A stretch of 64,000 bases of DNA from Gardnerella vaginalis (GTDB lineage: Bacteria; Actinomycetota; Actinomycetes; Actinomycetales; Bifidobacteriaceae), in the NCBI RefSeq assembly GCF_001546485.1, contig NZ_KQ956830.1, forward strand, positions 1 to 64,000, written 5' to 3'. A program made the position numbers and the translations under genes. The first letter of the stretch is position 1; each line of letters begins with the position of its first letter. The notes beneath the pieces are model-generated. The model saw only the letters and a program-made list of their open reading frames with translations. It was not told where the DNA came from and did no database searches. Shown here one piece after another: positions 27,045-34,907 of the stretch.

Positions 27045-27947
27045 TTATTTTTTATGCAAATCAGCGCATGTAGAACTAATTATTTTACATAATCCTTCCA
27101 TAATTTTGTCTACTGGAGAAGCTGCACGCCAATTTAAATATAATGAGCGATAAGGTCTAGGATTCTTAAACTCGCGCAACATTAAACCTGCTGGCTGCAC
27201 AATAGGTGGAACTGTTGCTAACCGTGGCAACAATGTCACATCACGACTGCCAATAATCATGTAACGTAATGTTTCTAACGATGTTGCTCTAAATTCTGAT
27301 TGTTTCGCGCCTACTTTTTGACATACATCAATCATGTTTCTACACATACAATGACCGTCTTCTAACAAAAGTACGCGCTGCGTCGATAAATCTGAAAGCT
27401 CAATCGGCTTACTTTCGTGACCAAGCGAAGAATTTTTAGAAGCTGCTAACAAAAAATCTTCATCAAAAAGGTGGCATATTTTTACTGAAGGAACATTCAA
27501 ACTTTCACTTAATATAGCGGCATCAATCTGACCACTATCAAGTAATTCTATAAGTTTTGCTGACTTTTCTTCCACAAAACGAATAGTGAGATTTGGTTTT
27601 AAATGTCGTAACACTGGCATAAGACGCGGCAATAAATATGGTCCTAATGTTGGAAACACGCCTAATACTACTGTTGATGCCCACGGATCTTCTGAGCGTC
27701 TTGCAGCTTGGCGAATACGCGACATGTCTGCCTGAATTCGTTTTGCATAATATACAACTTCTCGCCCGGCAGGTGTCAAAATCTGTTTACCAGGAATACG
27801 CTCAATAAGCTCTACACCCAAAGTTTCTTCGAGCTTTTTAATTTGTGTCGAAAGCGTCGGCTGAGAAACGCACATGCGAATAGCGGCCTTAGTAAAACTT
27901 TCTTCTTGTGCAAAAGCTATAAGATATTCCAATGCTCTGATATTCAT
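27045..27947 (-). CDS. oxyR: Peroxide-sensing LysR-type regulator (OxyR)
   Basis: A 300-residue LysR-family protein. The N-terminal winged helix (MNIRALEYLIAFAQEESFTK, then RMCVSQPTLSTQIKKLEETLG) is typical. In the effector domain the OxyR redox centre is present: EDGHC, followed nine residues later by DVC, matching Cys199 and Cys208 of the E. coli protein. This makes a hydrogen-peroxide sensor by disulfide formation the best reading. The ATG at 27947 follows GGGAGGCGTACT. It is the last gene of the ahpC-ahpF-oxyR order and likely regulates that operon through the sites at 30439-30484. Confidence 0.93.
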   Translation of the reverse strand: MNIRALEYLIAFAQEESFTKAAIRMCVSQPTLSTQIKKLEETLGVELIERIPGKQILTPAGREVVYYAKRIQADMSRIRQAARRSEDPWASTVVLGVFPTLGPYLLPRLMPVLRHLKPNLTIRFVEEKSAKLIELLDSGQIDAAILSESLNVPSVKICHLFDEDFLLAASKNSSLGHESKPIELSDLSTQRVLLLEDGHCMCRNMIDVCQKVGAKQSEFRATSLETLRYMIIGSRDVTLLPRLATVPPIVQPAGLMLREFKNPRPYRSLYLNWRAASPVDKIMEGLCKIISSTCADLHKK

Positions 27948-28025
27948 AGTACGCCTCCCATTATCGATACTATGCATAAAAATTAACACAAATAATATTG
28001 CTATGCTTGTTCTGCCTTACGTAAT

Positions 28026-29717
28026 TTATTTATTTTGCGGACTACGAATAATGTAATCAAACGCAGACAAAGCTGCGTTGGCACCAGATCCGTACGCAGT
28101 AACTATTTGCTTGTACGGCTCGTCTGAGCAATCTCCAGCAGCAAAAATGCCGGGAACTTTTGTACAGCCTGCTCGATCTGTAATAATTTCTCCACGCTTA
28201 TTCAGCGGCAACTGATTTTCTAACCAAAGAGTATTTGGAGCTAAACCAATTTGCACAAATACGCCGTCCGCTTCAATAATATGCTCTTGTGTTTCAGAAT
28301 CAATGCTACTGCGATCCCGGTAATATATTGCTGTTACTTTACTACCATTTCCTTCAACTTTGCTTACAGCAGCGCTAGTAATAATGCTAGTATTAGGCAA
28401 ATTATGCAAAGCCTCCAGCAGCACTTTGTCAGCTTTGAGTGTATCCATAAATTCGACTACTGTCACATGTTTTGCTACACCAGCTAAATCAATAGCAGCT
28501 TCTACTCCGGAATTTCCACCGCCAACAACAACTACTCTCTTATCTTTGAACAGTGGGCCATCACAATGTGGGCAGAAAGACACACCTTTATTACGATACT
28601 CCTCCTCTCCTGGCACACCAAGTGTACGCCACGTTGCACCAGTTGCAACAATCACAGCACGAGCTTTCAGTACACCACCGGAACGAGCGTGAATAGTGTG
28701 TAAGCCGTAAGGTTCTTCGGCTATATCAAGTGAATCTGCCCAATCTGGTGTAAATACATCAATATCGTATTGCGAAATATGCTGTGTTAAATCCGCAGCA
28801 AGCTGAGCACCTGTAGTATGCGTTTGTGAAATATGATTTTCAATACTTTCCGTTTCTACTATTTGCCCACCACGGTGATCCATAATCATAGCTGTACGTA
28901 AACCTTTGCGTGCAGTATAAATTGCAGCAGCTGAAGCAGCAGGGCCTCCTCCAACAAGAACAATATCATAAGGAGATTGCTTATTCATTTTTTCTGCAAG
29001 CGCAGCAGCTGCAGGAGAAACAACAGAAGCATCAGAATTACATTCTTGAGTATTGCTATTTCCACTTTGTGTAATAACGTTTTCGTTAGATGCAAGTATT
29101 GCTATGAGTTCATCAATTCCTGTACGACCTGAAGCAATAAGTTTACCGTTTTCAAACACTGCTGGCACGCTCATTACACCGAGTTTGTCTACTTCTTCTC
29201 GAAAAGCGCTACCTTCTACAGTAGTATGCTGAACTTTAGGGTTGATTATTGAGATAGTATTAAGCGATTGCACAACTTCTGGGCAATTCAAGCAGGTAAC
29301 TGACATATATGTCGTTACGTTATGTGATCCAAGCTTTAGTATTTCTTTGCGTTGCTCATCACTAATTTTTGGCGCATATCCACTCACTTGTAAAAGTGCC
29401 AATACTAAAGAACTAAATTCGTGTCCAAGAGGTATTCCTGCAAAAGTTACTGCTACCTCACTTGGTTTGTTACTATTATTCTGCGATTCTGCGCGTCGGA
29501 TTATAAAGCTTGGAACGCGTACACTGTTCGTTCTATTGTTGTTGCTGCTTTCAATAATATTAATTTTGTTGCTTTGCTGAGATACTTCTTTTAATAGTGC
29601 ATTAACTTTTTGAGACGTATCCGAATCATCCAGATACGATACAAGTTCAACAGGCAAAACCATTTTTTTCAACAATTCAGACAGTTGAGCAGTTAATGAT
29701 GTATTCAGCAAAGACAT
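28026..29717 (-). CDS. ahpF: Alkyl hydroperoxide reductase flavoprotein subunit
   Basis: A 563-residue enzyme with the AhpF layout. It has an N-terminal double-thioredoxin-fold domain carrying the redox pair in [12 protein letters not shown], then a Ser/Asn-rich linker. A thioredoxin-reductase-like domain follows with FAD site [20 protein letters not shown] site [19 protein letters not shown] and disulfide CPHCDGPLF. It moves electrons from NADH via FAD and two disulfides to AhpC. The linker ([14 protein letters not shown]) is somewhat longer than usual. I place the start at MSLLNTSL (29717), after GAAAGAAGTGTCT. It lies 98 bases after ahpC, with an intervening hairpin, and 78 bases before oxyR. 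Confidence 0.95.
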   Translation of the reverse strand: MSLLNTSLTAQLSELLKKMVLPVELVSYLDDSDTSQKVNALLKEVSQQSNKINIIESSNNNRTNSVRVPSFIIRRAESQNNSNKPSEVAVTFAGIPLGHEFSSLVLALLQVSGYAPKISDEQRKEILKLGSHNVTTYMSVTCLNCPEVVQSLNTISIINPKVQHTTVEGSAFREEVDKLGVMSVPAVFENGKLIASGRTGIDELIAILASNENVITQSGNSNTQECNSDASVVSPAAAALAEKMNKQSPYDIVLVGGGPAASAAAIYTARKGLRTAMIMDHRGGQIVETESIENHISQTHTTGAQLAADLTQHISQYDIDVFTPDWADSLDIAEEPYGLHTIHARSGGVLKARAVIVATGATWRTLGVPGEEEYRNKGVSFCPHCDGPLFKDKRVVVVGGGNSGVEAAIDLAGVAKHVTVVEFMDTLKADKVLLEALHNLPNTSIITSAAVSKVEGNGSKVTAIYYRDRSSIDSETQEHIIEADGVFVQIGLAPNTLWLENQLPLNKRGEIITDRAGCTKVPGIFAAGDCSDEPYKQIVTAYGSGANAALSAFDYIIRSPQNK

Positions 29718-29760
29718 AGACACTTCTTTCAATAATTTTCTATAACATGTTTTGATACTA

Positions 29761-29806
29761 AAAATTAAGCGCGTAAGAAACTGCAACTGCCGCTTCCCAC
29801 GCGCTT
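29761..29806 (-). terminator. Intercistronic hairpin between ahpC and ahpF
   Basis: On the minus strand AAGCGCGT (29806-29799) pairs with ACGCGCTT (29774-29767) and is followed by AATTTTTAG. As a partial terminator it would make ahpC transcript more abundant than ahpF. Confidence 0.55.
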
Positions 29807-29815
29807 TTATAAAGA

Positions 29816-30379
29816 TCAGATTTTGCCAACTAAATCAATAGAAGGCTCTAAGGTCTCTTCTCCCTGCTCCCATTTGGCTGGGCAGACTTCACCCGGATGA
29901 GCGGCAATATACTGGGCTGCTTTGACTTTACGAAGCAGTTCATCAGCGTTACGACCAATACCATCTGCTGTCATCTCAAAGAACTGAATCATACCTTGTG
30001 GATCGACTAAGAACGTAGCACGATGAGCTAAACCAGACTCTTCATTCCATGCATCAAAGTTACGAGAAAGCGCTCCGGAAGGATCACCCAACATAGTGTA
30101 CTTTACTTTTGCAATAGCTTCAGAATTGTCATGCCATGCTTTGTGCACGAAATGCGTGTCAGTTGATACGGAGTAAACTTCTACACCTAACTTTTGCAAC
30201 TCTTCATAATGATGAGCAAGATCTTCCAGCTCAGTTGGGCACACGAAAGAGAAATCCGCTGGGTAGAAGAAGAAAATAGCCCACTTGCCGAGTACGTCTG
30301 CATCGGTTACTTCAATAAATTCGCCATCTTTATATGCACTCACCTTAAATGGGAGAATATGCGTATTCATTAAACTCAT
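29816..30379 (-). CDS. ahpC: Alkyl hydroperoxide reductase peroxiredoxin subunit
   Basis: A 187-residue typical two-Cys peroxiredoxin. The peroxidatic Cys is in [14 protein letters not shown] near residue 47 and the resolving Cys in [13 protein letters not shown] near residue 166. The [14 protein letters not shown] and [10 protein letters not shown] segments match AhpC closely. It reduces hydrogen peroxide and organic hydroperoxides and is recharged by the AhpF encoded just downstream. GAGGAGCAAGCT precedes the ATG. The upstream gap carries two OxyR-type boxes and a plausible promoter. An anaerobe or facultative anaerobe exposed to lactobacillus-made peroxide would need it, which is ecological inference. 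Confidence 0.97.
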   Translation of the reverse strand: MSLMNTHILPFKVSAYKDGEFIEVTDADVLGKWAIFFFYPADFSFVCPTELEDLAHHYEELQKLGVEVYSVSTDTHFVHKAWHDNSEAIAKVKYTMLGDPSGALSRNFDAWNEESGLAHRATFLVDPQGMIQFFEMTADGIGRNADELLRKVKAAQYIAAHPGEVCPAKWEQGEETLEPSIDLVGKI

Positions 30380-30438
30380 AGCTTGCTCCTCGATTGTTTA
30401 TCGCGCGCTATCGTTGCGCATAACTTTCATTATTAAGA

Positions 30439-30484
30439 ATAGATAATTGCTATCAATAATTCTAGTTACATAGATATTTTCTAT
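30439..30484 (-). promoter_or_regulatory. Two OxyR-type boxes and promoter of ahpC
   Basis: Two 15-base elements fit ATAGnTnnnnnCTAT: ATAGATAATTGCTAT (30439-30453) and ATAGATATTTTCTAT (30470-30484), 31 bases centre to centre, about three helical turns. On the minus strand TTGATA (30456-30451), 17 bases and ATAATG form a promoter that overlaps the nearer box. The remaining gap to the lipase gene (30485-30729) is AT-rich; it holds GTATA...TATAC at 30541-30562 and nothing else that I can name. Confidence 0.65.
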
Positions 30485-30729
30485 ACGATTGATACATTAC
30501 ATCAATGTATTTATCACCAAAGACCAACTTTTGTTTATTGGTATAGATTTTTGTTTATATACGGATTAAAGTTTAACAGTGTAAGATATGAATAGCAGTG
30601 ACGCAAACTAGTAACTGATATATCTCACACAAATAACCACGTAGTGTATTACGAACAAATAGCGCAATAGAAGACGATTTGGGAGTATCTTTCACTACCG
30701 CAAATAACATAAAACATGGGAGAGCTACT

Positions 30730-31920
30730 ATGAAACGAAGTACTATCGCAGCAGGATGCCTCACAAGCCTCTGTATGGCATTAAGCTTATTTACCTTCTC
30801 TACGCCAGCAATCGCAGCAACAAACACAAATAATTCTTCGGTCGCACATACTCCACTTACTGTAGAAACCGCTCAACGCATCGCAGACGGAACGATAGGA
30901 CTTGAGCAAAAAGGCGCTCTTGATATGTCGTTATTCCACAAGAAGCCACTCGATCCACAAGCCGATTTAGACGGAGACGGATTAACGAATAGCCAAGAGA
31001 TTTATACATACAACAAAGATGGAAAAACATACTACGGATATAATTCTCACCCAATGATGAATGACACAGATGGGGATGGTATTCCAGATAATCAAGACGC
31101 CCATCCTCGCCGTTGGGATATTAGCGCACGCGACATGACCTTATTCTCAGAACTTTCTTATCGCGACGATAACTACATTAATAAGGTACTCGATTACACA
31201 AGACCACTGCATGATATTTATAAGAATCGCAACGAGTACCACCTTATGCATAATGAAATTGCTCCATTCTGGAAAGTGAAAGAAACCTATCACCATAGAG
31301 GTGGATTTGACGCTGTTTTATTTGAAAATGTGAGCCCTTACCCATTCCTAGAACAGGGAACTGTACAAGTACTCGCCATTCGAGGAACTTCACAATTTAA
31401 TGATTACGATGACGATTTAGCTATAGCCGTAGGTCGCAATCCTGACCAAGCGTACGATGTAGAACAACTTATCGAACGATACGGTCGCGAACAGACCGTG
31501 AATAACTTATATATTACAGGACACTCTCTCGGTGGATATTTAGCACAGCGAGCTCTGATTCGCGCTGACGGCAAAGGCTACACTTGGCTTAAGAAGATTT
31601 ATACCTTTAATGCTCCACAAATTTGGGGAAACATATTCAACCGATGGCTTCGCACTGCAGCAAATGCTGGCAATCGTTTAACTCGCGAAGGCTACGCAGT
31701 GCATTACAAGGTTGATAACGACAAAGTAATCCATTCTGTAGGCAATTTCGCAGGAGCCATTAGCGTCGGTAATTCTGCCGAAGGTCATGGCTCTCGCAGC
31801 TATTTCGAGCCAAGAATGAACAATTTTGCAGGATTTACCGTAGGAAGTAGAGGAAATATTGCTGGTACCGGACGTTGGATGCCAGAACTTAATAACTTCT
31901 ATGACGTTCGTACATTCTAA
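30730..31920 (+). CDS. Secreted class 3-type lipase with calcium-binding repeats
   Basis: A 396-residue protein. A signal peptide (MKRSTIAAGCLTSLCMALSL, cleavage near AIAA) is followed by two Asp-rich calcium loops, DLDGDGLTNSQE and DTDGDGIPDNQD. An alpha/beta lipase domain then has the nucleophile elbow TGHSLGGYLAQRA and a conserved strand TFNAPQIWGN. The late His that completes the triad is probably in SVGNSAEGHGSRSYF. No sorting signal follows, so it is probably released. It resembles Fungal lipase-like (class 3) proteins and might act on triglycerides or phospholipids of the host, as an inference. The ATG at 30730 is chosen over one at 30679 for the GGGAGAG site and the signal sequence. 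Confidence 0.85.
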   Translation: MKRSTIAAGCLTSLCMALSLFTFSTPAIAATNTNNSSVAHTPLTVETAQRIADGTIGLEQKGALDMSLFHKKPLDPQADLDGDGLTNSQEIYTYNKDGKTYYGYNSHPMMNDTDGDGIPDNQDAHPRRWDISARDMTLFSELSYRDDNYINKVLDYTRPLHDIYKNRNEYHLMHNEIAPFWKVKETYHHRGGFDAVLFENVSPYPFLEQGTVQVLAIRGTSQFNDYDDDLAIAVGRNPDQAYDVEQLIERYGREQTVNNLYITGHSLGGYLAQRALIRADGKGYTWLKKIYTFNAPQIWGNIFNRWLRTAANAGNRLTREGYAVHYKVDNDKVIHSVGNFAGAISVGNSAEGHGSRSYFEPRMNNFAGFTVGSRGNIAGTGRWMPELNNFYDVRTF

Positions 31921-31966
31921 ATCTTGATTACACGTTCTACACAATTTAATTAGGCATAAAATAAAC

Positions 31967-32012
31967 GCTGACTTACCTAATGCAACAATTCTATTAAGTA
32001 AGTCAGCATTTT
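31967..32012. terminator. Terminator after the lipase gene
   Basis: GCTGACTTAC (31967-31976) and GTAAGTCAGC (31998-32007) pair perfectly, followed by ATTTTTATA. Upstream A-rich sequence means it can also stop the opposing tRNA transcript. Confidence 0.85.
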
Positions 32013-32101
32013 TATAGAATTTTGCAAATCATTTGCACATTTAACCTATTTTTAAGCCGTAAAAACAAGCCACAAACATTGATATACCAACGTTTTCCGA
32101 G

Positions 32102-32175
32102 TGGAGCGGACAACGGGAATCGAACCCGCCTCTGAAGCTTGGGAAGCTTCCATTCTACCGATGAACTATGTCCGC
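32102..32175 (-). tRNA. tRNA-Gly (anticodon CCC), CCA encoded
   Basis: Acceptor GCGGACA/TGTCCGC, D-arm AGTTCATCGGTAGAAT, anticodon stem GAAGC/GCTTC around loop TTCCCAA (CCC), and T-arm GGCGGGTTCGATTCCCGTT. The discriminator U and CCA are encoded at 32105-32102. Of the four tRNAs here, this is the only one with a CCA in the DNA. Confidence 0.95.
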
Positions 32176-32311
32176 ATGCGCTGCAACAAATTACAAAACA
32201 GCAACCACTCAAGAATATCATGCAGCACTTACTGCTTCAACACAGCAAATACATTACACCGCGCATATATACAATACAGGCACACTAAAGTTATGAACCT
32301 GCACATCAACA

Positions 32312-33193
32312 CTACGCAGCCATGCGCATAAGACGACCAATACGCTCCTGCACAGGAGGATGGTTTGCACACAATCTTACTAATATTGAAGCACGCTCAT
32401 CCCATGGTTGAATAATCATTAACGAAGCAACTGCTTGCAAGCCGGCAGTAGATTTCATCTCATGCATCTGCATGCCATATGTAATTTTGTTCAACGCGGA
32501 CGCGAGCGCAGCTGAATCTCCAGTAATTTCACTTCCAGCTTTATCAGCATCAAATTCTCTAGACGCAGGAATTGTTACATTCATAATAAGAGCCGCAACG
32601 GGTGCAAAAAGCGTATTCAAGCCTTTACCTACGAACTTGCAATATTTACGCACATCATGCTGGTGGGCATTACCTATACACATTAATAATGAACCAACAT
32701 ACGTCAACACTGTTGCTGTAGCAGTAGCTAACGCAGAAACAAGAATATCGTGATTATAAATATGCGTAAGCTCGTGGCTAACAACACCTCGAAGCTCGCG
32801 CTCATTAAGAATATTCAACAATCCACGAGTACAGCAAATTGACGCATGACGCTCACTTCTACCCGCAGCAAATGCATTAGGACTCTCGCAAGGCGATACC
32901 ATGACACGTGGCATAGGCTTACCAATACGAGCAGAAAGTTCTCGCACAATGCCATAAAGTATTGGTTCTTCATCTTCAGTAACTTCAACAGCACGCATAG
33001 CGAAAATAATAAGCTTGCTGGAGCACCAGTAAGCACTTGCACTTACAACAAACCCCAGCAAGACAAACCAAATTAATGAGGTAAAAGAAGCACCCGTGAG
33101 AACCCAGCATAACGCAAGAAAAAGCCATAAAATGCCAAAAAATAGCACTGCCTTCAAAGTGTTATACTGATATGCTCTTACGCCCTTCAACAT
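32312..33193 (-). CDS. htpX: HtpX-like membrane zinc metalloprotease
   Basis: A 293-residue M48 peptidase. Two hydrophobic helices occupy about residues 12-55 (VLFFGILWLFLALCWVL and SLIWFVLLGFVVSASAYW). The zinc motif VVSHELTHIYNHD (HExxH) is near 145 and is followed by two further helices. The third zinc ligand is in SREFDADKAGSEITGD. In characterised bacteria HtpX degrades misfolded membrane proteins with FtsH. Length and order are standard. No ribosome site is obvious before the ATG at 33193. It is a single gene between the tRNA-Gly and the ferredoxin-NADP reductase. Confidence 0.93.
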   Translation of the reverse strand: MLKGVRAYQYNTLKAVLFFGILWLFLALCWVLTGASFTSLIWFVLLGFVVSASAYWCSSKLIIFAMRAVEVTEDEEPILYGIVRELSARIGKPMPRVMVSPCESPNAFAAGRSERHASICCTRGLLNILNERELRGVVSHELTHIYNHDILVSALATATATVLTYVGSLLMCIGNAHQHDVRKYCKFVGKGLNTLFAPVAALIMNVTIPASREFDADKAGSEITGDSAALASALNKITYGMQMHEMKSTAGLQAVASLMIIQPWDERASILVRLCANHPPVQERIGRLMRMAA

Positions 33194-33274
33194 GTGAGTC
33201 AGTTTAATAAAGTGAACTTAAATTTTTCTGAATATATACTGCGTATTTACTCACTACAAACTGTTATTCGAATG

Positions 33275-34744
33275 TTACTCACAGCCTAAGGCAATAGCTA
33301 TAAGCTCCGCAGATGATACTACTTTCTTTCGAGCGCGCTGCTCTTTAGCACCAGCTTCACGCTCATACTCATCTACGCGCTTCCAACCGGCATAATCAAT
33401 GGCTTTCACACCGCGCGATTCAAGCAATTCATTTATAGACTTTTCGCTACGATCTTCTGCAATAAGCCCAGATTGTGCTAAATCTTCGAGCATGCGGTCA
33501 ACAATAAGAAGAGCGTCAGATTTTGTGGAGCCAATTAAACCAACAGGTCCTCTTTTAGCCCAGCCGGTAGCATACAAACGTTCACGAACTTCGCCGCTTT
33601 CGGCGGAAGTTACGATTCGGCCGTCATCATTCGCAAGCAACGTGCGCTTTTCGTCGTAAGCAATGCCTGCAACTTCTGCAGGATGATAGCCAATCGCATG
33701 GTAAACAGCTTGCACAGGGTATTCTTCAAATTCACCTGTGCGAGTCATTGTGCCGTCCGCGCTTGTAACAGTTTTCTCAACACGAATCGCTTTTACTTTC
33801 CCATCCTCGCCAAGAATTTCAACCGGAGCCGAATTGAAATGAATAACGTAACGCCGGTTGGCAGGATTGCCCTCAAAATCAACGTTACCGCCGTCTTCCA
33901 TATCTTCTGCCATATCTCGAATCGCAAAAAGTTCCTCAACCATTTGACGCGTGAGCTTATCGTTACCAGCAACTTCTATCGTTTCATCGTCGAGCTCAAA
34001 ATCATCCTCGTTAATAATTATTTGCACTCCGGATAACTTTTCCATTTCACGCAATTCTTGCACTGAGAATTTCGCTTGAGCTACACCTCGTCGAATAAAC
34101 AAATGCAAAGTTTGAGTACGATTTTGCTGTAATCCTTCGTACACATCGTCTGGAATATCCGTATGTGCGCGCAAATAATCCGGGTCGCGCAAAAGCTCAC
34201 GAGCAACATCCATTGCCACGTTTCCGCCACCAATAACAGCTACTTCCTTTGCTTCGAGCGGCCATGTGCGCTTGCTGGTTGGGTAGCCGTCATACCATTC
34301 TACGAATTTTGCAGCTCCGTATACTCCGTCTAAATCAGCACCCGGCACACCTCGCAATGGCCTATCTTCCACAGCTCCTGTAGCAAATAACACTGCATCA
34401 TAGCGTTGAAGCAAATCTTCAAGCGTAATATCTTTACCAAATTCAACATTCGCATAAAGATGAATATTTGGATTATCAAGCGTTTTTTCAAGCGCATCGG
34501 CAATAAATTTAATACTTGGATGATCCGGAGCCACTCCATAACGCACTAAGCCGAAAGGCACAGGCAGTTTTTCAAAAAGATCAATGCGAGCGCTTGTGCC
34601 AAGACCTAATTCTTCGCCACGTTTAGCAAGTTGACGCAAGAAAATATCGGAAGAATATACTCCAGCAGGTCCCGCACCAATTACTGCAATACGCAATTGA
34701 GATGTTTCACATGAAACATTTTCTTTTACATTATTTTTTTTCAT
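33275..34744 (-). CDS. fprA: FprA-type ferredoxin-NADP reductase
   Basis: A 489-residue flavoenzyme of the adrenodoxin-reductase group common in actinobacteria. The FAD site is RIAVIGAGPAGVYSSDIF, followed by the signature KLPVPFGLVRYGVAPDHPSIK. The NADP site is KEVAVIGGGNVAMDVARELL and the C-terminal FAD contact is YATGWAKRGPVGLIGSTKSDA. It exchanges electrons between NADPH and ferredoxin in the cytoplasm. The C-terminal region (DYAGWKRVDEYEREAGAK) is also typical. I take the ATG at 34744 (MKKNNVKEN), since GGGGATAAT precedes it; the ATG at 34756 overlaps that site. No ferredoxin gene is adjacent. Confidence 0.93.
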   Translation of the reverse strand: MKKNNVKENVSCETSQLRIAVIGAGPAGVYSSDIFLRQLAKRGEELGLGTSARIDLFEKLPVPFGLVRYGVAPDHPSIKFIADALEKTLDNPNIHLYANVEFGKDITLEDLLQRYDAVLFATGAVEDRPLRGVPGADLDGVYGAAKFVEWYDGYPTSKRTWPLEAKEVAVIGGGNVAMDVARELLRDPDYLRAHTDIPDDVYEGLQQNRTQTLHLFIRRGVAQAKFSVQELREMEKLSGVQIIINEDDFELDDETIEVAGNDKLTRQMVEELFAIRDMAEDMEDGGNVDFEGNPANRRYVIHFNSAPVEILGEDGKVKAIRVEKTVTSADGTMTRTGEFEEYPVQAVYHAIGYHPAEVAGIAYDEKRTLLANDDGRIVTSAESGEVRERLYATGWAKRGPVGLIGSTKSDALLIVDRMLEDLAQSGLIAEDRSEKSINELLESRGVKAIDYAGWKRVDEYEREAGAKEQRARKKVVSSAELIAIALGCE

Positions 34745-34907
34745 TATTATCCCCATATTGAACTGTACAATACGACACTTTTGCCGTTTTTGCGCGCATT
34801 ATGCGCGGACTTCAAGCACAGATTTCCTTCACGTGCTTTCATACTTAGACTAGCGCATTGCTAAGTCTTACAAAATGCTTGCATTAAAAAGCTTGCATGA
34901 AAACGCT

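Noticed and set aside
30541-30562. A third OxyR-like element (GTATAGATTTTTGTTTATATAC)
   Set aside because: The second half does not give CTAT at the right distance; the similarity is mostly A/T content.
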